NCBI GenBank assembly: GCA_949358305.1
Contig: OX442316.1
Coordinates: 6,510,001-6,574,000 of the forward strand
Direction of reading: 5' to 3'
Origin: Strigamia acuminata
Taxonomy: Eukaryota; Arthropoda; Chilopoda; Geophilomorpha; Linotaeniidae
DNA length: 64,000 nt
The notes beneath the pieces are model-generated. The model did not search any database. It saw only the letters and a list, made by a program, of their open reading frames with translations, and was not told the origin of the DNA. The first letter of the stretch is position 1; the number at the start of each line of letters is the position of its first letter. A program made the position numbers and the translations under genes. This document shows, one piece after another, positions 1-12,900 of this stretch.

Positions 1-1708
1 GCACCCGATGGAACCATTCTTATTTGATTAGCACCTAAGTTTATGTCGTCTGCGTTTGAGTGATGTCCGCGCTGTTCGGAGCACGAGAGCGAGGATATGT
101 GATGTGGGGGCGATTGGTCGGACATGTGTGGGAAGGGATTGGAGTACTGGGGTGTTGGGTTGAAGGGGGGAACCCAACTGGAGTGCGGCGGCTTGGTTGC
201 TAGTTCGCGTTGAGCCGAGTAGCATTGCAGGTGCGACATGAGTCGAAGTCGCAGAGGATCTTGCACGTCCATGCCTTCCATTGTGACTAAGTAGCGGGCG
301 ACTTCGGCGGCGCATTCACGGAATCCAACGGTGTGGTAGTCCATGGCGAATTTATGTGGGTCGTAGGCAAGTGCATCTAATCCTAAAAAAAAAATTAAGA
401 TTAAAAAAAAAAAATTAAGATTAAAAAAAAAAAATTAAGATTAAAAAAAAATTTTTTTAGAGTTTTTTTTGCAGATAAATACTCTAGTAGAATGCGGGTG
501 TTCAAATTACAAATCCAGATTTTCGCGGCAATTTTTTTTAGTGTTTTGAACAATTTAGACATTTATTTTAGTCGGTTTGTTCAATTTAGACATTTATTTT
601 AGTCGGTTTGTTCAATTTAGACATTTATTTTAGTCGGTTTGTTCAATTTAGACATTTATTTTAGTCGGTTTGTTCAATTTAGATATTGTAATGGAGTCCC
701 CGCGTTCTATTAGAGTATTTACTGTCAGTGTTCCACTTGGTGGCGTTTTATAAAGAGGTGTTTTTGTGTGAGAAGAAGAATTTGGATTAGTTGAATCTGA
801 GATTTTTGTTGCATTTTTCTTGGACATTGAATGATTGAGAGAGATTTTCCCACATCTTCATCTATCTGAGAAATGAATCCCCTCGAGACCCTAGTGGCAA
901 AAATGCAGCCGAGGTTGGTGTTGACCGTGGGAATTATATTGGTTCCGGAATCGTAAATGCCCTTGAAAGTTTTCGAGCACGTGGCTAGCCTACAGCTATC
1001 TTTAGATGTAACCTTTTATATGCAATTTGAGGTTGATTAGATCCCCCACCCCTATTTACGGAATTTTGGAAAATAAAATCCAGTTCCAAATGAAACGCAA
1101 AAATTTAAACAAAAAAAAAAAAAAAATCTCCATCCTACCTTTTGAATGTAGCATTTTTAAATGGTCCACCGTCATCTGTAAAATTTCGGCTTTTTCGAGT
1201 TTGGAAGAACCCTGTGGAGAGAGAAGACTTCTCACATCAAGAAGGAGGTCGGTATTGTTGTGCTAATTAACGAAAAGTACATAAAATCAATATCGAGGTG
1301 CAACATGCGTGTTGGAAACGAGTGAAACGAGTGAAAAGAAGAAGTAAAAACAAAATAAAACGAAAACAAAATTTACCTGTTTCTCAAATGCTGTTGGCAC
1401 CAAACGGCGTAATTCCGTTAAACTGCTGTTAATCCGGTCGCGACGCCGTTTTTCAATAAGCTGCAAATCGAAAAATCAAACATTGAATAAACAAAAAAAA
1501 GTTAAATGTAAATATATCGCTTACCCCTCGCCTTTTCTTGCGATTGAGCATCTGACAACTCTCCACCCCGTGATTAGTCGGCCTGCAGAGATAAAACAGA
1601 GGATGTCAAGCATTTTTGCGGCGACCACAGGTTTGTCGGTTCGGAAACTCACCCTTTGGAATCGTCGTCGAAGTCATCCACTTCGCTGTCGCTGAGGTTG
1701 CGCTTCAT
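1..1708 (-). CDS. Hey: Hey-type bHLH-Orange transcriptional repressor, 3' part cut by window edge
   Basis: This is a Hairy/E(spl)-related repressor, a nuclear bHLH protein that in other animals acts downstream of Notch. Exons in transcript order are 1708-1653, 1582-1525, 1460-1377, 1211-1139 and 382 to the left edge. All have GT-AG borders and phases agree. The start MKRNLSDSE is typical of Hey proteins. Exon 2 ends in the basic region RKKRRG, exon 3 reads [20 protein letters not shown] and VPTAFEKQ (helix 1 and loop), and exon 4 reads [18 protein letters not shown] (helix 2). Exon 5 holds the Orange domain ([19 protein letters not shown], then [14 protein letters not shown]). Glycine instead of proline in the basic region distinguishes Hey from Hes. 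The C-terminal YRPW-type motif would lie outside the window. Intron 4 carries a tandem-repeat insertion. I am confident of the family. Confidence 0.93.
383..1138. repeat. Hey intron 4 with A-rich repeats and a MITE-like element carrying 31-bp tandem units
   Basis: Next to the exon 5 acceptor lie A-runs joined by AATTAAGATT (385-450). Bases 551-690 contain four full and one partial copy of a 31-bp unit (CAATTTAGACATTTATTTTA followed by GTCGGTTTGTT). The array lies between imperfect inverted ends: AAATACTCTAGTAGAATGCG near 477 and, inverted, CGCGTTCTATTAGAGTATTT near 702. This suggests one small DNA element of about 250 bp with an internal tandem array. A relative lies at 24347-24960. Confidence 0.65.
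926..933 (+). promoter_or_regulatory. CSL/Su(H)-type motif CGTGGGAA in Hey intron 4
   Basis: CGTGGGAA is the high-affinity form of the CSL (Suppressor of Hairless) consensus YRTGDGAR. An opposite-strand TTCCCACA lies at 847-854, so two inverted candidates sit 80 bp apart in this Notch-type gene. Motif identity is seen; binding is inferred. Confidence 0.35.
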
Positions 1709-4700
1709 GGCCACGTGCGCGGTCTCGTGCTTGTGCGTTGGTTGGCAGTCCCTCTCTGAATGAGGAGCGAGCGCTCTGCATTCGCCCTCCAAATCGGGAG
1801 CGACGCTTTTCCCATGGGAGGCGAGCGTGCGGACACACGCCGACCCACCGCTCGAGCAATTATTGCGCCTCCCTCCCTCCCCCCGCCGCGGCCGAACGGG
1901 AAACACAAACGCCACGGTGCAGCCAATCTGAGTTTGTTTTCACGGCGGCGGGGTGAAGGGTTCGAATAGAGGGGTGCAACGTGCAATTAATGCAAATCTG
2001 GAAACAATCATGCGTGTGTTTTGGCTTTGTTTATCATGGGAATTGTATTTGGTTGATTGGTAAACGACTTTCCCAGGGTTCCATCAGTTTGTGGGAGTTT
2101 TTAAATTTATTTTTAAGTTTGGAAATTGTTGTTGAAAATTTTTTTAAGTTTTTCTTTGTATATTTTTGAATATTTGGGTTTTTCAGAGTTGTTTTCGTGG
2201 GGAAAAGTGTTGGAAAAATGTGGAAAAAAAATCATTAATTTGTAAGTTGCATAAGCACCAGTGTAGCAGGTCGTGGGAACTGAAGTTGGAAGGGAGGAGG
2301 TGGGACCGTGTGAACAGGTCTCCCTCATCCTCCACTCAACCCTCTTGATCTATTGCGTCATTGTAGATACAAGTGATATTCATGGTGGTTTGAAAACTTC
2401 ACTTTTCTCTTGTTTGCTATTTACCAAATTTTTCTTTCACATAAAACACAACTTTTGCAGAAATTCGAAATAATTTTTTTTTTTTTATTTTATAAAAATA
2501 ATTTTATTTCTATAATTTTTGACGAGTTAATTGCAACATTTATTAAAAAATAATTTGTATTTAATTTTTCACCGCTCCGCTGAGTTTTATGGTGTATTGA
2601 AAAGATACGGCAATGCCAGGTGAATCTGCTCGTGTCTGGGGGGTTGCTGGCAGCACGCATGCGTTCGCTGGGGAGGTGAAACAAGAGGAAGGGAGTGTGG
2701 TGCGGCATAGTATCGACTGTGGGAACTTTTGAGAAGCTGTATACCTGAGTGATGTGTTGTTAAAGAGGAAACGCTGAGGGGAAACCATAGAAAACGATGT
2801 ATGGTGGCTGATGGTTAACTATACTAATCAGGTAATGTAAAAGAGAAAGCTAAGGTGGCTTTTATAGTGTTGGGTTACAGGGGGATATTATTGTTAAATA
2901 AAATGAAAATGTTCTGCGTGTTTGGTGATCAACCGATAATGAAATATTTTTTATTTTTATTATTTTTGTGTATTTTTCGTTTGGGTGGTTTAAATGACTT
3001 TTATTTATTTTTATTGTTGTGATTTTTGTTTTTTAAATAAGTGGTTCAGTTGTTGGTTAAGTACTTGATGTGTGTACTTAATGGCAGATGTTAAGCTCCG
3101 GTGATTTCGAGCACGAGTTTCACACGACTTTTTCCTCTTCTCACGACGCCCACCTACTGTGGGAAAATGTGGCTGCACGTGATTCTCAAACTTGTTATTG
3201 TTACCGTGGATCATCTGTATTGACATGTGTTTGATGGATGGTTGTTTGGTGTTGAAAGGATGTTTTGTTTTCGAGATTGGGTATTTTTTTTTTTTGAAAT
3301 TTTTTTTATTTTATATATTTTTTTTTTTTGGAGTTGATGAATATTAATTGGAATTGTTTGAAGGTGTGGGAATGGCGTAATTCAGGGTCCCAGACATTGC
3401 TACTGGAATTTGATGAAATTAACGTAGAGTTGCCATTGGCATTGGAAAAGAGTGTAATCTATTGTAGACATGGGTGTAACTTGACTGAAGGCAGATCGTA
3501 AAGTGCAGGTAATTTGCAGGCTTTGGATTGTGAACGGCCTGAAGATGAACATCAATCATTTGTAGAAATTTTTTTTTTTTTTGAAATTGAAAGCTGGAAT
3601 GTGTAAAAATCCACGAAAAAAGAGAGAAAACAATGCCCGAGAGTCTGAATTAATAATTAATTGTACAATACAAGCGTTAATTTGTAAAAAAATCATAAAA
3701 TCTTGTCGAAATTTTACATAAACTCGAGCTGCAGTCTGCTTTAAAAAAAACAAAAAACAGGTGGTTTGACCTAATTGATATTGAAAATATTACACAGGTG
3801 CAGTTATAACCTATCCGGGTTTACCACTTAACCTAAAAATTGGGCAGTTTCTTCGAGTCTCCTCATTTGCCCCTAAATTCCTTTGTTTGCAGCACCAAAT
3901 GCACTATCACTGATGACATTATTTGTTATTCTTCATTCTGAACGTCGCAAATCACGTGAGAGCGTGCGAAATGAATTTGCAAGCGTTTGCAGTTTGAATT
4001 GACCATTTTGTTTCGGTCTTTTCCCAATATAGGAAAGTTGGGATTTGTTGTTGTACCAGATGTGTAATTGTCAAGAGATGGTTTGATTTATATTGCAGGC
4101 AAATGCAAATTTGGGAATTGCCATTTCAATTGGCTGACCATTGTCCACTTGAAACATGATGGATTTTCTGTTTCCAATTGTCCACTGCACGCTCATTGTT
4201 TGACTAGTGACCTCAGATTTGTGGCTGCCACTGGGGAATAATTAGGATTCACTCCCCACCTTTTATTTCCGTGCAATGGACTCAAACATGGGGTGTGAGA
4301 TTGAGTTACTATGTCGTTAATTTTAATTTAAATAATCAAAATCGTGACCATAGGTAATTTGTTGTGGCCCTTTTGTGACGTCATCATATCCGAGTTTTGG
4401 ATTCGCTTCTACTCGTCTTGAAGAATAGGAGGAGGAATAGAGGTTGGGTGGTTAAATGGTGGTCGTAAAGTTGTCAACATTCGTATTAAAGATGTCAGGG
4501 TTTGCTGACCCTTTCATAAACAAGCAACCACTGGGTATTGTCTGGAAAGGGGTAGAATTAAATTTGTTATCGAGGAAAAACGTGGAAACATTTGTTTTTA
4601 AAAACACTCGAAGATGGACAAAGAAAATATTGGCTCGGGTTCTTTCTCATTATTATTAATCTGTATTTGCGATCGTATTAAAATATTCATAACAAAAAGG

Positions 4701-6929
4701 TGAAGAGTCCACTCACTCGATGTACATGTCCACAACTAGGTTTCGAGTGGCGGTGGTTGGAGTAAAATGTATAGAGTTTGCGAAGGCGGGGCTACCAGCT
4801 GCTTCTTAGAGGGTTGCAGACACGTGGCCATCCACGCGCCATACATCTGGATATTGTGTTTCTTATTGAGGTCGTCTTAAGAGCTGCTGGATGAAAATCG
4901 TTGGCGTTAGTAAAGAGTATATGAGGAAATAGATTTTGGATGAAAGATTTGTGGTGGCAATTTATTATTTCTCGTAAAGTTCAAAGTACATTGAAATTAT
5001 ATTTGGTTTTGCGGGAATGCATTTTGGAATATATTTTTTCGAGCTGTTGGTTTGCAAATGATAATACATTTTGTGTGTGTGGCAGTGGAATTGTCTAGGC
5101 GGCGCATTTTTTTCTCGATTACTTCTCTCTTCTTGAATGTGATGTGTTATTAGTGGCGAGTGTGTGTGTGCAGTCCGCTTGACCCATGGCTCGACCTCAC
5201 AGATATACAGTCCCTGAAAGTTGTTTTCTCCTTTCGTGGACGGATACTGCTATTGTTTTTTTTAGATGGCGCATGAGATAGTGCCAGTATAGAAAACTTG
5301 GTTGGATTTTTTTTGTCTCTTAATCTCTAGGCTTTTTTGGGGGGGAAGGGGGGGAGGGACTATGAGATTTGATGTTTGTACCCTCCTCCGGAAATTAAAA
5401 TTTAAAAAAAAAATTTTTTTTTAAAATAAAATGGTTGGAATGTTTTAGAAAAAATTAAAAAACATTTTATAAAAATCAATATTTTTTGTTTACACATTTT
5501 GGGGTGGCCAATCTTGATTGTGAGCGCCCTCTAGTGTCCCTATTAAGAGTTAAATTAAGTTTTGAAGAAATGAAAATGGAGGGAGAGATGGGAGTTGGGG
5601 AGTGTTTTATGGAGTTTTGGAAAATGTTTTATCTGAATATTTTTTTTTATAGCAATTGATAAACTTTTTTTTTTTTTTAATAGAAAGAAATGGTTGTTTG
5701 ATTTTTGCAAAAATGTTTACCTCTAGGGCGTTTTCCTGGAAACACCAAGCAATAAACATTCAAACCTATGCAAGAGCATGAGTGGCTGCAATAACTGGTT
5801 CAACAACCCTGTTTTCATCCTACCCAGATTCTTGGTTTATCATAACCGAGCCATCTGTATCTTTAGCAGTGATTTCATAATTCCTGACAGTTTTTTCTCT
5901 CCTAAGAGAATCTCAAGACTTCCGAAATATGTTTTCGTCGTGGTAAGAGCAGCAAAGTTTTCATAATCGCGATTAAGGTTAACAATATTGCTTTACTGAA
6001 GTATACGCAATTTTTTAAATTGTTACACAGTGACCTAGAGTAAAATGTAGGCCACTCGTTTTGTTCGTAATGAGTTGTTAATTCGTGGAAACAAATCGTG
6101 AATGTGTGGAAAAAATATACGTGTTTTGGGCATTGGGAAGATTTGTTTAATTCCAAAGGGTTTTGATAATATTTTTCCGATTTCTATATTGATTTGTGCA
6201 GTTTAAAGAAGCATTGTAATTCACTGCATCCTGTTTATCTGCAATAGGCAGACTGGAAAATGTGATTCAATAACTTCAGACATTCGTAAAGTTCAAAATT
6301 AATTCTGCACTACGAAATTCGGACATTACCAGAAATTCTATTTTAAAATTTTCTAAAAAAAAAAAAAAAAAAATATCTTCCATAAAAAAATTATTTAAAA
6401 ACTATTTAAAAGCACTGAAATCAAATTTCCTAATGGTTTATGTCGATATGATTGGTTTTAAATTGTTTATTCAAGTAAATCATTGAATTTATGATGTATT
6501 TATGAGAACGTAATGCAATAAACCGTGGAGGAAAATTGATTTCAAAAATAGACATGCCGAAATAGTAATAGAGATTTGTTTGTCTAGTGAAGTAAACAAA
6601 CCGACGACTAAAATAATGCGCCCAATTCCGTTTTTGCCTAGTTAGCATTTACCAACCAATGAGAATTGGACTAATAAATTGCGCGCATTTTTGTTAAAAA
6701 TGTTAATTTGACAATTATTGTCTGCTTTCTAGATTTATTTTTAGACGTGCACATCAACACAATGATCATAATTGAGCGAAATTAAGAACGATCAAAGATT
6801 TGGCGCGTGTTTGTTGAGTGAACAGCTTTACGCAATGCTCAGCTAGACGTCGCTAGTGTGTGGGTATGAAGCCATGCTGTCTTGTTACTGTTTTACTCTT
6901 GACTCGCTAGTATTGGAAAGCCTCCCTCC
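1709..6929. other. Divergent intergenic region between Hey and the SLC16-like gene
   Basis: No coding region is supported here. The first 250 bp upstream of Hey are GC-richer than the surroundings and include CACGTG at 1711-1716. Candidate CSL motifs occur at 2035-2042 (CATGGGAA), 2272-2279 (CGTGGGAA), 2718-2725, 3158-3165 and 3365-3372 (TGTGGGAA). The rest is AT-rich with A and T runs (2468-2485, 3283-3325, 5401-5470, 6355-6372). Apparent short reading frames have no recognisable content. Confidence 0.6.
2272..2279 (+). promoter_or_regulatory. CSL/Su(H)-type motif CGTGGGAA upstream of Hey
   Basis: This is an exact optimum CSL site about 560 bp upstream of the Hey start codon. It is one of five consensus matches within 1.7 kb upstream of the gene. 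Hey genes are direct Notch targets in flies and vertebrates, so the position is sensible, but short motifs also occur by chance. Confidence 0.4.
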
Positions 6930-9900
6930 ATGGAGGCAGCGGTTGCAAGTAGCCGAGCAAAATTGCTGCGGACACAGTCGTTACCAGCTTTTGAAAATTG
7001 CCTCTTATCGATCAGCGGTAACAAGTGGAGAAACGATTTGCTGGTTGCCGACCGCCCACCCACTGCTACTACACCAAACGCGGATCGTAACAAAGTAAAT
7101 GGCAATAAGAAAAGTGCTACGATTCGACAACACTACTATCCCGAAGCCGGCTGGGGATGGGTGATCACTATTTGTGCGAGTTATGTCTTGCTCATATGTC
7201 ACGGACTGCATATGGCGTACGGCATACTCTACTTGGAGGTTCTGCAGAAATTTGGACGGGACAGGCAACTCGAAGCAGGTAATTATTGCTTTTGATTGTG
7301 GTAAGTGTTGTGGGTTTTATTTAACGTCTGGAATTTTACGTATACCGTATTTTATCGATTAAACTGCCATTTTTGTCAGCAATTACAATTTCGGTTTTTC
7401 GTTTGTTACATTTGTTTAATGTAATGAACGAAGTCTGAACGTCACGAACGAAGCGTACGTTCATCATTCGTGAGGTTAAATACGGAAACAATACCGTACT
7501 TTTGCAAAAAGACCAAAAATAAATAAAAATCGTCAAAAAACATCAAAAACCAATTAAAAATCAGCGAAAATCGTCAAAAAACATTAAAAATCGATTTAAA
7601 ACTTATAAAAATCGGTAAAAAATCGATTAAAAATCACTTTAATCGAAAATACGGTGTTTCAGCCGCGGCTACTATTCGAGGGCGACTCTTAATCGGTATA
7701 AAATACGGTAAACAAGTTTAAATGAGTTTGCGAGTGGTTATCGGCACGAAACATCGGGTCTTAAGTTTGTGAAGATTGGGTTTAAATCCCAGCCTTGCCG
7801 GTTGTTTGCGAGGCCAGTTTCCGTTATCTAGACGGTAATAGAATTGTGGCTGGTCAGTGCAGGCTGGTCAGCGTGCAGGCGAGGTTTTTTGTGGTTTCCG
7901 CAAACTGAGTTGTGCCTTTGATGGTTTTGGCCCATTGTGGACAAGCCAAATTCTTTTGGCTGCGGGTGTGAGTGGCAAGAGGAAATGGGAAAATGTGTGT
8001 GAAAAGACGGGGTGCGAGAGTGTTTGAGTTATTTGACTTTTTTCGTTCGAGATGCGTAAAATGAGGTATTCCAAGTTTTTTGATTCAGTGTTGTATGCAA
8101 TTTGGACGGTTTCCAGCAAAATTTTGATACATTCTTTCTCGCTGGACGAGTTTTCATGAGATGTTTTCTCTATTTACAAGTCTCATTTTTTTTTCTCGTC
8201 AGTCGCATAGAATAGGAGGTCGAGATAAACACAAATCTCATAAATTTGCCTCTATCGTTGGTTTCAGCCGACCAAGAACAAAACATGCATGGAAAATCAA
8301 TGCTTTGAATTGAAATTGAATCACTTAGGAAGACGTAATCTGATCTTAACCGTAAGGTAAATGTCAATAAAAATGATAATTCGCAACATGAAAGAAATGA
8401 ATAAAATAATGAGGAAAATTCTTATTTTTCTCTTGTCTTTAGCAGTTAAATGAATGTTTTCGAAAGGAAATCTAATTTTATAACTCTTATAAGCTGGAAG
8501 GAATAATTAGAAGATGCAAAACAGATCAATGTTTTAGCTAGAAAACCGTGTCTCTTCAGTATCTTTTCTTATCTCTCTCTTCCTATATAATTAAAAGGCA
8601 GTTGTGCAGTCGAGTTGTCTCTAAACAGGGGAAGTTAAGGAATGTTTGATTGCTTAAAAGAGCAGTAATGACCTGTACATGCACCCAAACTCATTCATTT
8701 CATTAAGGGTTGCAATGAGGTTGCAGAAAAAAAAAGAAAAACATCGCTTTGATGTTGCAAAAACGCCAATAGTCATTTTGTAAACAATAAACGCGGCCAA
8801 ACATTCAAAATAATTGGCGTCGTTATTAGTAAATATTTTTATTAGTTGAAACTATAAGGTTTACGATTTCTGTAGGACCGGTTCAGGTCACAATTGATCC
8901 GGAGTAGTAAAATGTTTATAGGAGGGCGAAAAATCGAAGGGAAACGCGCAGAATATCCACACGTCACGCCATTTTAATATAAATGCAAGGATTTACCTGC
9001 GATTTGTCTCGAATGCGACGGATTTTCGATTATTTTGCATTCCCTTCTAGAGGATAAATAAGAAAAATGGCAGAAGACGGGGGTAAATGCATGTGTGTGA
9101 CTTAGGTGACGCATTAGACTGGTGATTGATAGTGCGCTTTATCAAGTGGGACACGAGTGATGGGAGGTCCAGGTTTAAATCCTGGTAGCGGCTTTATTTG
9201 TGAGAAATTTCTGCTTCCATGCTTGTTCAACTAAACTCTGTTTTTCTGCGGTTTAATGGCATTTCTGTAAATGTTGGATGGTTCCCATTCACTTGGCCGT
9301 AACTGCGCATTGTGCGCTTTTTCCGATTTCCTTCTTGCGACGAAAAGCCTTGGACGGGCCATTGCTGGACTAGTTCTATTGTGGACACAGGTCAGAGGCT
9401 TTTGGATCGTGACCAGCAGGAGGAATAAATACATAAATGTAAATAGATTTTAAGTGTGTTTTGTTGCCATCGTTCTTTCGCGGAATAAAAGATTAGTAAA
9501 AAGAATAAGAGAAAAAATTACACGAGTGTGTGTGTGTGTGTGTGACTTTGGCGACCCATTAGGCTGGTGATTGATTAGAGTGTTTTATCAAGTGTGACAC
9601 GAGTGATGGGATTGCGCAATGATCACTTTGTGAGCCTATTTATTTTGCACAAGCACTGCGACTGATTTTTACTCCATTCGAGGGTTATTAATGCGCGCGT
9701 GAGATGCAATTACTTCAATTAATGGCGAAAGTTAGTGCAGTGTGGTTTATCAATGTTTGAAGTGTGAATTTGGAATTTGTTGTGGATTTTTCTTGATTAA
9801 ATTGACGGTGATTGAACGGTATTAAATGGATTCCGTCTGGAGATGATTGATTTGCTGCTCAATTTGGAGTGAGGCTGAAATGAAAAAAGTGATCGAAAGT

Positions 9901-12900
9901 AAGTTATTGAATTCGGTGTAAAAACATGGAAAAAGATAATAAAGACGGGAAAGTAAATTAGATTTTTCTCCTTCTTTTTCTTTTGGGTTTTAAAATCTTT
10001 TATTGTGATTAAACAATTAGGTGTGGGAGAATCCGTTGCGTGTAATCGCTGAAATTGGGATTGGAAATGGTGCCTTTGCCCTCGAGGACTCGAGAGGGGG
10101 CACCGCCCCGATGAACTCCCCTTCCTGCCATTCACCTACTTTTCTTAAGTTACTGCTTGTGTTTCTTGACTGATGTGTGCACTCAGATAAGCCTTTTTCA
10201 ACCTAATTGATTCATTAGGAAGTGCTGTGATGGCTTCTGCGTTGATTTTACAAAGGGAAAAATGGAATAAAGGGAAATAAAAGGTATTAGAATGAAAATA
10301 GAAGTAAAAAGTTGAGGAAATTTACATTTATATAGAAAAGCCGATGAATAGGGTTAGAATAAATAAGGAAGCATAAAGTTGGCGCTTTTCGGAGCTAAAA
10401 GTGGAAGCAAGAATGCGCGTTGACATCACAACTAGTGGGAAAGAAGAGAAAAAGTTGTGAACAAGATGATAAAAATGAAGGATTGAGTGTTGACTTTGCT
10501 GCTTGTTTTTACTTGTCATTAATATTTAATTAAGAAATAGTAAACGGAAATGGAGGGCTGAGATTAAAATTAATTTATTGCACATGATAAAACTGAGAAT
10601 TTAGTGACTTAGGGCGAAGTGGCATAAGTCTTTCTAATGATCTAATTAAGTATTCGAGCTACTTGTTTTTGCTGTGGTTGAGGTTTTATGTTTTGGGTAT
10701 TTTCATTTTGATGGCTTCTATTTTGGTCAGGTGTTTATTTGGTGATGGTTTGCAGCTTGGTGGCGCTTTTTATGGATTTGGGTAATGGGTTGAATATACT
10801 TTGGGGGGGTTATCAGTTTGTTGTGGTCATGGGAAGAGAATTATTAGATAGTATGTGTAATTTGGTATTGTTTTAATATTTTTTTAAAGTTTTGAGATGA
10901 TTTATTGCCGAACGGAATAAGGAAAATGGTAATAAAAATTTCGTATTTGCGGTAATAAATAATGTTTTTATATTTTAGCGATTTTTCAAGCTTAAATGCG
11001 AGTTATTAAATTTTTGTTGTTGCTTAAATCTAGTTTAGGATTTATCTTAAATTTTTTTGTTTTTGTTTTGCTAATTTATTGATTCTGTGTAAATCAAATT
11101 AGTTCATCCTGCAGCAGCGGCTGCAGCTGGGCAAAAAGTCGGATATGGAGGATAAATTTATCTTGTTCAACATAAACTAGCAACACATGAAAGAGAAAAC
11201 TACGTTACTGACAAGCAAAAATAACATCAAGAGGCTCGCGAAGTTAATATTAAGACACAAATGTCTAATAACTGTTGAAATCTTAATTTTGGACTCGTGT
11301 TAAATGGCGCTGGGGGAATGAAAAACAGACATTAGACAGAGGCAGACGCAAAAACTGGGTCCGCCATACGGATCCAGTTTTGCCTCCCTCTCAGCTTCAC
11401 TGAGGCATAAGCCATTAGCTTCTCGAAGTGTGACTACACTTGAGCAAGTAAGGAATGGTTTTTGTACGCCAACTCGGCGCTAATCAATACGTACTTTGTC
11501 ACAGACAGTATTGCAGCAAGACAAATTTCTTTTTGTGGAGGGAAAATAAATCAATGTTGCATTTTTTCGTGTAGCTTTATTAAAAATAATCATGAGGGGC
11601 GCCGTATGCTATGGGAAATTTGTCTGTTTTTTAAGGGGATCGATATATGGAGGGATTTTCTGGGGGTACATCATCTTGAAGATGCAGGTGCAATTTACAT
11701 TTTGTAAAAACAAAATGCCAGTTATTTTCTTGGATTATTTGAATGGGGAAACAATGCTGACACAACGTTATTGGAAAAACTTCTTGTCGGCGATTCGGAG
11801 TTCACTCTATGCGAATTGCTAGCTTGAATGTCCACATAAAGACTTCTTAAATGTCAGTCATTATTCCACTCGCAAACGAGTCCTAGACATATGTGAATTT
11901 TTTTTTATTTTTTTATTTTTTAGAAATTACTGATAAAAAATTATTTTATAATAATATTTATAATAATTTTTTCTAATTTTTTTTTATTTATTTTATTTTC
12001 AATCGCGTTTTCTATTAGATTTTTGTCGTAGCTTTTTCTGATCGAATTGTGGGAGATTTTTTTGTTGCTGTGTTGGCTTTTTTTATTTGATGGCTCGAGC
12101 TATTGATGCTTGCGACACGAGTGCAATCGTTTTTTTTTATTTATTTATATATATATTTTTTCTTTTTCAATCTGTCGCAACCTATCAGGAGTTACACGAG
12201 TAAATGGTTAATGTGTTGTGTCATTTTCGATCCTCGCTAATAGTTTACAGCGGCTCGGAAATCTTGGGAGATATTTCCTTGAAGATAATATCATTAGTTT
12301 TATCAAGTTTTTCTCTCTTGAGTCTTGATTGAATTTGTTAGCTCTCGCCCCACTGGTGCTTTGTGGCAGATGCACTGAATGCGGTGAGAGTACTGCACTT
12401 ATTCACTTACATGATAGACGATGCCACTTGCCAACAGCATTAACACGATTTCTAAATTTAGTATACCCAATAATTAAATATACAGAAATTACTTAAAATG
12501 TTGTATAATTTATTTTTATTTATTTTTTTCGTTTCAGTTTGGCTCGGTACACTTTCGTCGGCTCTGTCTATGGTGCTGACACCGGTCGTGGTAGCTTTGT
12601 GCCGGCGCAAAAGCACCCGATTAACGGCCGTTCTGGGTGGGCTAACAACCGCACTCGGATGCCTTTTTACGTCGTTTGCATCTCAATTCCACCAGCTCTT
12701 TTTTAGTTTCGGAATTATGACTGGAATTGGTATTGGACTCGTGCGAGACACATCCAATCTAATGGTGGGCCAGTATTTCAAACGGAAAAGGGAAATGGTC
12801 GAAATTGTTGTGGTTGGTTCGAGTGGTTTGGGAATTGCTATCACGTCATTGCTTATTCACCATTCTATCCAGTAAGTAATGATCACCAGACTCAGGGCTC

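Larger units (their letters stand above)
7279..12537. other. Intron 1 of the SLC16-like gene, rich in dispersed repeats
   Basis: The intron begins GTAATT and ends TTTCAG. It holds a MITE-like element (7345-7708), tRNA-like SINE segments (about 7720-8000, 9090-9260 and 9540-9615), a TG run at 9527-9544 and AT-rich stretches near 11900-12000 and 12128-12160. A hairpin-forming segment lies at 11335-11396. I see no exon in it that keeps the phase of the flanking exons. Confidence 0.7.

Noticed and set aside
9172-9182. Possible tRNA gene at the B-box-like site
   Set aside because: No acceptor stem or anticodon arm can be formed; a related head segment nearby shows it is a SINE-like repeat.
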